NCBI GenBank assembly: GCA_009602725.1
Contig: WELB01000367.1
Span: 1-12,357, forward strand
Length of the DNA: 12,357 nucleotides
Direction of reading: 5' to 3'
From: Spirogloea muscicola
Lineage: Eukaryota > Streptophyta > Zygnematophyceae > Spirogloeales > Spirogloeaceae
How positions within the stretch are numbered: position 1 is the first letter of the stretch; the number at the start of each line of letters is the position of its first letter. The notes under the pieces are model-generated. The model was not told where the DNA came from. It was given only the letters and a program-made list of their open reading frames with translations, and did no database searches. Positions 1 through 8,655 of this stretch are shown one piece after another. The translations under genes and the position numbers were made by a program.

Positions 1-30
1 GGCGGAGGCGCCGCTGGCGGCCGGCGGGGC

Positions 31-479
31 ATGGCCAAGAAGCGCGGGTACTCGCGGTGGAGCGACGAGGAGGAGCACGCGCTGTGCTCGGGCGTACAGC
101 AGTACGGCGAGGGCAAGTGGAAGCGCATCCTGGCCGACCCCCGCCTCGGCCGCACGCTGCTTGGCCGCACCAATGTGGACCTCAAGGTGACAAGCCGCCA
201 CACTCTGCGTGGCAGCACCTTGCTGCCTCCGTCCTGCGGCTCGCATTCTGCTCACCGCCGCCGGCCGCCTCGACCACCGAGGCCGCACAGGGCCTCGGCG
301 CAGCGTGTCCTTGGTCCCCGCTGCTCAGCGCCGTGCCTGACTTTTGCGCTCTCATGCCTGACTCTTGCTCTCTCACGCCTTGGTGGTGCTGCTGGCCAGG
401 ACAAGTGGCGGACCATGAGCAGCGCGGAGGCTGCATCCAAGTCGCGATGGGGCGTTGAGCAGAGCCACAGCCCCTTGAG
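31..479 (+). other. Telobox Myb domain spanning exons 1 and 2
   Basis: Exon 1 encodes RWSDEEEHALCSGVQQYGEG and then KWKRILADPRLGRTLLGRTN, ending VDLK. Exon 2 opens with DKWRTM. Removing the 213-nt intron (187-399) restores VDLKDKWR, the third-helix signature of TRF/TRB telomere-repeat-binding Myb domains. The intron length is divisible by three and has no in-frame stop, so an ORF finder reads straight through and hides the motif. Confidence 0.88.
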
Positions 480-3400
480 GTTAGGCGCCCTGACTGAACT
501 TGCCGCAAACCCTAGTCTGGATAGGGATTATGCTCACCACAGCAGCCCCCATGCAGCCTCCCTCGCCTCACTAGGTCCTGAGGACCACAGCTTCAGTGCT
601 CATGCATGGAGTCCTTGTCGGGACGGCTCCTGACATGAGCGAGTGGCTGTGAGGGACGGGACACCACAATATGCACACTTTCCTCTTACTTTAGCTGCTA
701 CTCTGCTGCAGCTCTCCTTCTCAAGCCTCTCTGTGTTCCTTGACTTCTAGCCGAACACCGCGACAACTGAATGTAGGAGAGAGCCACCAGTTCCTTGGTA
801 AGGTAGGGTTTTGGCAATGTGGAATGGGCTCATCTGTCAATGCCAGCCCCTCATGACTTGGTACTTGCTTGCGATGGTGCCAATGACAGGGAGCTACCAG
901 TCTCACGCGCCATCACACGAGCCGTAGGCGCAAATGGCGCCGCCCGTGCAAGGGGTATGTTCATCAAGGGACCAGAGGATGAGTTGGAAAAGGTGGCCTT
1001 GTCAATGGGCATGACCTCCAGCAGTAGCATTCTCTCGGCTGAGGAAGATGCCCCTCTGCCTCCAGCTTTCGCCTGCCACAAGTCAGGCCTTATTGGCTTC
1101 GACAGTCTGGCTGATCCACGCGGTCTGCCCCCTCTTGCCCCTGCATGTCTCACAAAGTATGGATGAGCAAGCCAACTGATTGCATTGAGCAACGAGCTTC
1201 GCAGCCACTGTTGCATCAAATGTCTTGACATGCTGCTTACAACATCCTTTGCTACAGCAACTTGAAGGGGTGTTGCTTACTTCGTAAAGTTGTCAACAAT
1301 TCAGGTCATGCACTTGGGGAAGTGCAGTCTCAGGGAAAGAAACGGCAGCACAGAGGGGATATTGGCGCTCGTCTGCAGAGCACCAACCTCAACCTCCATA
1401 TCAGTGAGGATGAGGGGGTAGACCAGACCCCACTTGAGGAGCTTAGCGGTCTCTTGCCATTGGGGGTGTCAACACAGCATCGTGACAACAAATCAGACAA
1501 TTCTGTTAGGCAGGACATGCTACAGCAGGATGCTGTGGAAGTTGAAGCCAAGAAGCAGAAGACAGACACCTGTGCCAGGTGACACCCTGCAGCCTCTTGA
1601 AACCTTGCCTGTTGTGAAGGTGTGCACAGTGGACTACCAAAGACACTTTGGTTGAGCATGTCTTAACCAAGCATGTCGATCCTACTCTGGTCTATGCTTG
1701 TTGACTTGACTTGCTTTTGGCACGAGCAGGCCAAAGAGTGCAGGTAGTGGAGCACATCGGCCGCGTCCTCTACTGCTACATCTGTGGAAAGCAGTGGCTG
1801 CTGCCAACTGTGCTGGACCATTCCGAAGGTACAGGCAGGAGTGAGCAACTTGAGGTTACATCTATTCGTTGGCTGATACTGGAGACAAGGTAGTCGGATG
1901 CAGACATGCGTTGTTGACGGGATGAGGATGCTTCTGTAACGCACACAGTGAGCATTTGGCACTCTCTTCGAATAGGGTTTACGATTGATTACATTTTTGA
2001 TGACTTGACAGACTTGCAGCTTTGCCGGGTGACTATGTTGGCCAAATCCAGAAGCCTTGCTGTTTGACTTCAATCCGTCGACGAATCGAGGTAGGTCACA
2101 TGGGGCTGTACTGACTTGACTGCCCTTCAATACAGGAACCTGACTTAGGATGGTTCCCATTTCTCCTGCAGATGAAAGATGGCAAGGATGTTTCTGTACG
2201 TAGGTGTATCCACCTTGTCATCAAAGACTCATGCCCGTTGTTTTGCAGGACGATGCCACCTATAGTTTAAAAGCTCTGGAGAGGGATTTGCTTCTGATGA
2301 TGACGAATGCAATGGTGCGCTCTTAGTGTCATATACTTCACATGAATGAAATTTTGTATCAACACCGTGTTGTCTTCTGATACAGAAGTCTTAGTTGCAA
2401 CAACTCCAAGTATGTGTAGCTTTGTTGGGCTAATCAGCATTGTACTATAGTGTATGCCAGCAAAAGTGAGGCGTCAGCTGTTGTAGGTCTGACCATCTTA
2501 TTGGTCATTGTCATTCCTGAGCAGGTATTCTACAAAGCAGGAACTGTCCAGTATGATATGGCAAGTCAGTTGAAGTGTTACACCAGAAAGCTTATGAAGG
2601 TGAGCTTCAATTGATCTCTGAGCTTGTCCAATCAGGTTGCGTTTTGCATGTGGAAAGTGCAGAAGGCTTGCAAATAGTCTACAAAGAGTCACATGGCTTA
2701 CTATCCTCAGTCTCCTGAATGTAGGAATACAAAGATGCTGCTGAACTGGCGACACCATGCAAGGAGGTTGTAGCAGTCAAGGCTGAAACGATTGATGATC
2801 AAAGGTGACTTTGCCTACTGCGTTGTGCTCTTGATTGTCTGCAGTCTGGATAGTGACCTTACATACAAATCGTCTCAAGTCGTTAATTTGTCTAGCTGCT
2901 GCTATACAAGCTTGTATTTTATGGATCACATCTATCCACTTACAGCTTGGCACACCACTGCCGTGCAAAGCAGGGTCGTGGTATGTGATATCCAAATATC
3001 GGAAGCAATCCAGAGGGCATGTGAAGAGCGAAGCAGGAAGCTCCTTGTGGCTAGTCCATCATGTGATGGGCTTCAGCCCTTCCATTTTGAAGTCACTCGC
3101 AAGCGGAGGACATCGAGGGCTTCAAGAATTGCAGCCACGCAAGATCGCATAGCACTGCAGACGCAGCAGCAACTAGGACTTGCCACATTACATGATGCGC
3201 ACTCCTATGACTCCTCTGTGAGCAAAATGCCAATATCTGAAGATAAGAGAAGATCCAGGAAACAGGAGGAGGAGGAGGAGGAAGTAGCGGCTATGCTTGT
3301 TGGAATAAGTAGCGGCCAAGCCTTTGATTTTGGCAACTCAGCCAACTGTGTGACTGTGAAGTTGCACACCGGACAAGACGATCACCCTCCTGCAATCCAA

Positions 3401-3843
3401 GTTATGGAGGATCTGATGCTTCTTGATGAGGCCCTGAAGAGACGTGCAGAAAAGGCTGGCAAACCAGAAATCGACGAGCATCGAGAGGAATCAGCAGGGC
3501 TGGAGGCAGCTGCCAGTACAACTGGGACAAGGCAGTCGAGCAGCGCAAGAGGATTGCTGTAAGCAAAATCTCTGCAGCATAGCTTCTACTTTTACTGCTG
3601 CAATGCCATTCCTCTCTCAGTGAAGCAGTAGCTTTTACTCAGGAGTTTCTGCATGGACTTAGTGTGAATGAGAGACATCGTTGTATATTGACAATGAAAG
3701 AGGAACTAATGTCTGGCCTCCCTTCTGGCCATCTTGCTGAGCGTGCAGTACAGAAAGCCGGCCTGCAGGACAGCAGGGCTTTAAGCACACCGAGGAAGGA
3801 CAGGCTCACAGAAGAAGAATTGGAACTGCCATTGAGGAGATGA
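31..3843 (+). CDS. Telobox Myb/SANT plus bromodomain chromatin protein, 12 exons
   Basis: Model: 31-186, 400-479, 890-1156, 1258-1578, 1730-1828, 2012-2090, 2172-2195, 2249-2314, 2525-2599, 2725-2804, 2974-3558, 3621-3843. Every junction is GT-AG and keeps phase, giving 684 residues. Residues 6-56 form a Myb repeat ending in the telobox motif VDLKDKWR (49-56), rebuilt across intron 1. Residues about 289-389 form a bromodomain: helix Z LLLHLWKAVAAANCAGPF, ZA loop LPGDYVGQIQKP, then LERDLLLMMTNAM and VFYKAGTVQYDMA. The remainder is hydrophilic, with basic patches (KKRQ, KKQK, RKRR) and an acidic run near 514-519, as in nuclear proteins. By family, it is likely an acetyl-lysine reader or scaffold in a NuA4/SWR1-like complex (inference). 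The first ATG was chosen; the 30 bases upstream are open in frame, so an earlier start is possible. Intron 2 (410 nt) is unusually long and might hide an exon. The C-terminal end is the least certain part; exon 7 could instead start at 2135. Confidence 0.8.
1730..2599 (+). other. Bromodomain split over five exons
   Basis: Exons 1730-1828, 2012-2090, 2172-2195, 2249-2314 and 2525-2599 together encode the four helices and ZA loop of a bromodomain. Anchors are W294 in helix Z, P313-D315-Y316 and P323 in the ZA loop, the LTSIRRRIE helix A, the ERDLLLM helix B and the MASQL helix C. In another frame exon 5 reads CYICGKQWLLPTVLDH, which mimics a zinc finger, but only the bromodomain frame keeps phase with both neighbours. 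The position that normally carries the acetyl-lysine-binding Asn is Tyr367. Confidence 0.85.
3265..3283 (+). repeat. GGA trinucleotide tract encoding a Glu run
   Basis: Six consecutive GGA units lie inside exon 11 and encode the EEEEEE run after the basic KRRSRKQ segment. The tract is in frame, so length changes would alter only the number of glutamates. Confidence 0.8.
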
Positions 3844-4506
3844 TGGAGATTGACAAGCGCAACAGTGAGTCAACAAGTCATCTGTTGCCTTCAGAGGTAC
3901 TGAGCTTGAAGCACAAGTGGCAAATGCGATGGCAGCTGCAGCTTGCAGAGGTCAAAGTGGAGGAAGAGTTAGACAAAATAGCTGGTAGCCACTCAGTGCA
4001 GGAGGAGCTTGTCGAGAGGCCTTCTCATTCAGGGATTGAGGGAAGGAATTGCTCTTCAAGAGCAGCTAAGGATTATGAAGGCGTGGCTCTGTCATCTAGT
4101 ACTTGGCTATTTCCTGGGGGATGCAGCCCACCAACCAGCGCTGGACAGGCGGCTGGTAGTGAAGAGTCTCTACTAAAAGAGACGCTTCTTTCTCGGCCTG
4201 GCCTTTCCCCTTCCTCTCAACTGTCAGAAGCTGTGCATGGTGAGTAACGCCAATGTCTGGTCAGTCTTGCAACTTGTTAGTGTTTGGTTGCAGAATTGAT
4301 GCTTATCAGTTGCTAATTTTCGTCTTACTAAGTTCATACCTGATGGATCAATTTGCACTCCCCCTTACTGCACAGGGTTATGGTGCCCTCGAGGATCGAG
4401 TATCATACAGTGGCGTGGTGGGCTTCAGCGGCCACTTCCTTTGAGGCCCATAGCTAGCAACTCGTTGCTTAGGATCAAGCTTAGTGACAATGCCCCGGCA
4501 CTTTAG
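3844..4506 (+). other. Downstream region: 3' UTR or alternative 3' coding exons
   Basis: After the TGA at 3841-3843 a second frame stays open from about 3768 to 4247. It reads plausible hydrophilic protein such as EVKVEEELDKIAGSHSVQEE. It ends at a good donor (CATG then GTGAGT, intron from 4240). An acceptor at 4375 (CTGCACAG) would join in phase to an exon 4376-4506 encoding LWCPRGSSIIQWRGGLQRPL and further residues, to a TAG at 4504-4506. I found no splice joining exon 12 to this frame, because no GT occurs between 3750 and 3864. It may be 3' UTR, a second splice form, or a sign of a sequence error near 3841. No domain recognised. Confidence 0.35.
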
Positions 4507-4848
4507 GTGTAGCTTACAGATCTCCTGCAGACCCTTTGTCTACTAAGACATTGCTGTTGAAACATCTGCCTGGACGTGCCATGCACAAAGATGTCCAAGA
4601 GGCACAGCTACAAGTGCTGCTTTACTTAGCAGCTTCATCTGCCTAAACAGGTGTGCATCTGCATCATGGTAGCTACTTCAGACTACATTGTCTTCTTCAT
4701 GTACACTGCTAAACCGCCTCAAAGTGAAGCCCTTCCAGCCACACAGAAAGTCAAAAGTGAAGCCCTTCCAGCCACACAGGAAGTCACATGCCATACAGAT
4801 GTGTACTCATAAAAAATATAGTAGAATATGCAGAGGACAACATCAGGG
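4507..4848. other. Intergenic gap between convergent genes
   Basis: This 342-base stretch lies between the last possible stop of the Myb-bromodomain gene and the ARP3 stop codon, so it must carry 3' ends of both. A minus-strand TGTAA (plus-strand TTACA near 4514), the usual green-algal polyadenylation signal, is a candidate for ARP3. I saw no plus-strand TGTAA here. It contains the 33-bp duplication described separately. Confidence 0.5.
4721..4786. repeat. 33-bp tandem duplication
   Basis: Two adjacent 33-bp copies, 4721-4753 and 4754-4786, both begin AAAGTGAAGCCCTTCCAGCC and differ at one base (CACAGAAAG versus CACAGGAAG). They lie 60-130 bases beyond the ARP3 stop codon, probably inside its 3' UTR on the minus strand. 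The near identity suggests a recent duplication. Confidence 0.95.
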
Positions 4849-7664
4849 TTACGAGCCAGCCCTTTGGACAGGTTTGGTGCGGCAGACTGATGGACCATAC
4901 TCATCGTACTCTGCCTTGGTGTGGCATGCCTGCAGTCAAGGGAATGCTGTGTTTGTCAGTTGTGCAGAAGTGTGATTACAGTCAACCCATCTTCTCACAA
5001 GTACTTTGTTGACAATACAGTAGTCGCACAATTCGCATAATCAGAGCTAGTCACAGGGGATACTTAGAGCAGTCATGTTGCCAAGATCAGCTAAGCAGTT
5101 TGGTGCTAGGTGTAGCCAGGAAATCTACTTGCTGAAAAGTTGAGGAGGAGGCCACCACAGAGCCACCAAACCAGACGGCATTCTGTTTCAAGGAATGGTT
5201 GACAACATTTACCTCAACAGCAGGTAGGTCCTGCCCCACAAGGTATTCAACCAGACCATCGCGATCAGTCCTCAAAATCACTTGATGGCATAGAGCAGAT
5301 GTCCATACCGAAAGCATGCGTACAGCCCAGCAGTCCTTGAAAGGCCACGCAAGAGTAACAATGCCAGTGAGAACCTGTTGCCCCAAGGAATGAGCATGTT
5401 GGGTAGCAGCTAACTGTAGACGAGAGTCCACCAGCTTTCGCAAATCCCGTTGCAGCCGCCGCGGAAAATCTTTGAAGAGAGTGGAGCCTCCTGAGAGCAG
5501 TATATTCTGATTGATCCAACCAGAAAGTCTTGAATATGAAGTAATGGTGGAGGTTAATGAACAAAGAAGCACAAAGGACCTCTACACCTTCATGATACAG
5601 CATGGGAAAGCTTGCACACCTTATACAGAGCCCTTCGCGTGTCTATTGGAGACAGCTGTATGCAGCTGTCAATAAGCTCAGGCAAGGCCGTCTGGAAGTT
5701 GCTGCCACAGAGGCCAGCGGAGAAGTACACCTGCATGAGTCTGACAAAATTATCCTGGCTGTCTGCTGACACAACCAAGGGGCAACATAGTGCTCCTTGT
5801 TGGCGACAAGGTCACAGACACGCTTGACTTAGCAGCGTGTATTACGCACGTACCTCTGGAATGACAAATCTCTCCTGGCAAACGCGCACCCTGTACTGCT
5901 GCCCTGTTCTTTGATTGCTTCCAACCCACTCTCTCAAGTACTTCTCAGGCTCCTTCTCATGCTTAGAGGTCTCCTGTGCTCAAGAAATGTCAGATCGAGC
6001 TTAGTTGCTCAAAGCGCAGAGGTGCGATCTGTGCTACTCGTGCTTTGAACAGTGAACCCGCAAGAGATAAGGACAGTCAGGTAATGCAAGCACGGTCTAG
6101 CTCAATTTGTTTCAGAAAGGCAGCATACTTTCTGAATGTCTGAACAGGTGTAGCAGTGGGCCTCTTTGATACGTCTTGCGACATCAAGCGGCTCATCTGC
6201 CAGCAGCCTCTCTCCTCGTTTCTGATTCAAAACAGGGTTTCAGAAATCCAGCCATCATTGCATATCATTCACTTGCTTCATACAGCTGCACTTGTGACAG
6301 AACCTCACAGCGTGAGTCGAGTGAGTAAGTAGCGTACCCGCAGAAGCTGCTGAAGAAAAGAGGACAGGTCTCGTCCTGCAATAGGGAACGACTTGATAGC
6401 AGACTCTACAACAAATCCCTCTGCAACAGGAACCACATGCGTGACTCCGTCGCCAGAGTCCACCACCACGCCGGAGACTGATGTCTATGCCACAGACAAG
6501 GGTGCAGGATGAAAGAGCTCTTGTGGAAAGGAGTTGCCTTCAAGAGGCTCGCCCACAAGGACGGACAGAGGGAATGACCAGATACACAACTGCAGCTCTC
6601 AAACTCATCCCTCGCACATGGGGAAGACCTTATGAAGCAACGGACCTGGTCTGTGCTGTAATTGCCTGCCAGGGCAAGCACTGCTTGGTCAGCAATGTGT
6701 AGACCTCGAACATTGAACCTACACACAGAAAGGGTTGGTGTAGTAATTGTTCAGATTTCTTTGTCTTTGTCAAAGCAGTAGAAGAGGGGGATTATTGCCT
6801 TGTGTGCTGCTGCAACATTGCATCGGTTGGTCAGGCAATGAGAGTCTGACCATCTGATAATGCAGGCATGGCTAAGAGTGGGTCAGATCACAATAGACAA
6901 AATGCTGTATACAGAGATGTTGGTTCGCACGTTTCAAACATGACCTCTGCAGTGTAGTCGCGATGCTCAGGTGGAGTGAGTGGACACTCGGTCATAAGGA
7001 AGCAATGGTCCTCTGGGTTGCAGCGCAGGTTGTTGAAGATGCAATGCTGCAGGAAGCGCTCCATGGCGTCCCAGTTGTCAACCTTGCCAAGATTGAGGCA
7101 GACTGGCGTTTGCTTAGGAGCGGCGGTTGAGCAGGCTTTTCTGTCCATCCAGAGAGTGACAAGTGTGGGCCGCTTTTCTAGTGGACACATTGGTGCTCAG
7201 ACCTGGCCCACTTCAAGTGGCTGCCATGATCGACATGGCTGTCCTGGGGCAACATTTACCTGGCCATGACGGATGGGGCTGACGATTTCGTGCAGAGCGG
7301 AGTGCGAGAGCGCAGCGGCGGCGTCCCCAATGGCAAAATCGAGGTCGGCTGCCACGCCGCACTGGAGCTGCACACCAGAGGCGCCTGCAGCTGCTCGGTT
7401 GAGGGCTATGCAGGTGGGCACAGTGAAGGACGGCTCCAGGTTGCCAGCAAAGCCCAGCTTCGTGTACCTGCACGCCCACAAGACAGCCAGCTGAAGCTTG
7501 ACGTGTCGGGCTCCGCCCAGCTGCAATTTGTGGCCTTTAAAAAGCAGCAGGCCGCGGTAGGCTGGCCAGCACGCCGCACGCCAGTGTGCGGTGGCAGGGA
7601 GGCAGGGTGAGGGGAGGCACCCGGAGCCTGCGTCGATGACCACGGCAGGCAGGGGCGGCATCAT
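4849..7664 (-). CDS. ARP3: Actin-related protein 3, Arp2/3 complex subunit, 11 exons, complete
   Basis: Exons in transcript order: 7664-7621, 7467-7260, 7082-6931, 6718-6646, 6484-6338, 6221-6129, 5973-5854, 5730-5620, 5506-5375, 5230-5129, 4929-4849. Phases agree throughout, giving 420 residues; from memory ARP3 is about 418-427. ARP3 and ARP2 form the actin-like core that nucleates branched filaments in the cytoplasm. Actin-fold landmarks: phosphate loop 1 [15 protein letters not shown] (10-24), the ARP3 segment [25 protein letters not shown] across exons 3-4, phosphate loop 2 [18 protein letters not shown] (from 165), [46 protein letters not shown] (318-330), AVWFGGS (378-384) and C-terminal [15 protein letters not shown]. 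Several segments follow the plant rather than animal version. Two ATGs (7664 and 7661) are possible starts; an in-frame ATG at 7721 would add an atypical N-terminus. Exon 3 uses an AAG acceptor. Confidence 0.96.
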
Positions 7665-8009
7665 TGCGAGTCCTGAGAGTGGAGAGCTGAGGTGCTGAGC
7701 ACGCCCAACCAGCTCTTGCAATCGTCCTCCAACTCCTCAGCTCCTCACTCCCGGCCTTCCTGGGCCCAGGTGATGCTGCTGCCAATCCCCTCCACAACAA
7801 TGTCCCTTCTTAGCTCGCGCACGTGGCTGCACTGCCGCAGCCTGCTCCACCTGGCTCCATCTCGTGGCCCCTGGTACGAAAGGGCGCAGTCCTGCGTCCG
7901 CTTCTGTACGCACGTCCTTGGCCGTGTGTCACCAGCCGCTTCTTCTCGCCCACACTTGCCGCCGTCAGGTGTGAGAAGACGAAGCGAGACGCTTGCAGCA
8001 GAGGGCGAT

Positions 8010-8028
8010 GGCTGTGAGAGGCCAGCCC
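8010..8028 (-). repeat. Inverted copy of the GGGCTGGC...CAGCC repeat
   Basis: The plus strand reads GGCTGTGAGAGGCCAGCCC, the exact reverse complement of GGGCTGGCCTCTCACAGCC, the consensus of the five copies between 9200 and 10089. This copy lies about 350 bases upstream of the ARP3 start codon. An exact 19-base match to the consensus argues that the family is real and present in both orientations. Confidence 0.85.
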
Positions 8029-8211
8029 AGGGAGATGAATGGACAGGGGCCCAGAGAAAGCTCGGAGGAAAGCTTCCCCCGAAGTGGAGAAGGATGTGTG
8101 TGAAGCTGCTGGTGGGCGGTGCTTAGCACCCACTAGCCACGTGGTGCGTACTATGGCACAGTTCATGAGCCTTCGTTGCCACATCACCTGAGATCACCCA
8201 AGGGTCGGACC

Positions 8212-8233
8212 CCTTGCTCTCGTGGAGACAAGG
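8212..8233. repeat. Hairpin 1: CCTTG(C)TCTC-GTG-GAGACAAGG
   Basis: An inverted repeat with nine paired bases per arm, one bulged C and a GTG loop. The core TCTCGTGGAGA recurs exactly in the next hairpin, 58 bases downstream. Confidence 0.8.
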
Positions 8234-8265
8234 CGCGCGGTGCGCATGAAATTAAAGCGAGGCCA

Positions 8266-8296
8266 ACGTGTGCGCTCTCGTGGAGAGCGCACACGT
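8266..8296. repeat. Hairpin 2: perfect 14-bp inverted repeat with 3-base loop
   Basis: The arms are ACGTGTGCGCTCTC (8266-8279) and GAGAGCGCACACGT (8283-8296), separated by GTG. Pairing is perfect over 14 bp, so either strand could form a very stable stem. It shares its loop and the first four loop-proximal pairs with hairpin 1. It could be a cruciform, a protein-binding palindrome, an RNA stem or a mobile-element remnant; the sequence does not decide. Confidence 0.95.
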
Positions 8297-8352
8297 CCCA
8301 TAGCGTCGTATTGTCAGATTTTCTGCTTTCTCCTCACATAGCGACCATATTT

Positions 8353-8655
8353 CTATGCACACCATGACCTGATGCTGTCGCTACTCAACATCGCTTCAAG
8401 TTCTTGCGCAAGCCAAGAATGGAAATCTATGTCCAATATGGACGCCCTCAAATCCCTTTGGTCCAGGCACGTGTCTTCAACACCGTAGCACGCCCAGGCT
8501 GCAATGCTGCACTTGTGTGCTTGTAGAGCACTGACTGCTAATTCTGGCTTGGAATAATGACGCTTCCACTGACCAGCATCACAGACCGGTGGCTCTTGCC
8601 TCGAGCTTTGTGAGAAGCTTTCAGCTCTTTGTTCTCCTTCTTTTGTTGGGATCAC
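8353..8655 (-). CDS. Doubtful small ORF, hypothetical
   Basis: A 100-codon ORF with balanced composition reads MIPTKEGEQRAESF at its start and ends ASILDIDFHSWLAQELEAML plus 11 more residues. I recognise no domain. Its start ATG lies only about 100 bases downstream of an acceptor-like CTTGCAG on the same strand, so it could be a terminal exon of a minus-strand gene rather than a gene in itself. The hairpin pair lies 57-141 bases past its stop. It could equally be a chance ORF. Confidence 0.25.
   Translation of the reverse strand: MIPTKEGEQRAESFSQSSRQEPPVCDAGQWKRHYSKPELAVSALQAHKCSIAAWACYGVEDTCLDQRDLRASILDIDFHSWLAQELEAMLSSDSIRSWCA

Larger units (their letters stand above)
7665..8352. other. 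ARP3 5' flank, no recognisable gene
   Basis: This stretch precedes the ARP3 start and should hold its promoter and 5' UTR. ORFs of up to about 145 codons exist on both strands but give low-complexity, arginine- and proline-rich translations with no domain, as chance ORFs in GC-rich DNA do. It contains two CACGTG boxes (7820, 8138), one inverted copy of the hairpin repeat (8010-8028) and two hairpins (8212-8296). No TATA box was recognised. Confidence 0.5.

Noticed and set aside
31-633. 200-codon ORF as a complete small Myb protein
   Set aside because: It translates a 213-nt GT-AG intron that splits the conserved telobox VDLKDKWR; splicing restores the motif.
1711-1893. Zinc-finger-like string CYICGKQWLLPTVLDH
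   Set aside because: It lies in the frame that does not keep phase with the exons on either side. The neighbouring frame gives a bromodomain helix Z (LLLHLWKAVAAANCAGPF) that joins in phase on both sides.
1965-1985. TTCGAAT string resembling a tRNA T-loop
   Set aside because: No matching T-stem, acceptor stem or D-arm is present nearby; it lies inside an intron.
3457-3562. Alternative frame YNWDKAVEQRKRIAV near the end of exon 11
   Set aside because: It looks protein-like, but no donor/acceptor pair brings exon 11 into that frame, while the main frame splices in phase to exon 12.
7197-7721. 174-codon minus-strand ORF as one exon starting at 7721
   Set aside because: It contains ARP3 exons 1 and 2 but reads through an in-frame 153-nt intron; ARP3 homology starts at the ATG near 7664.
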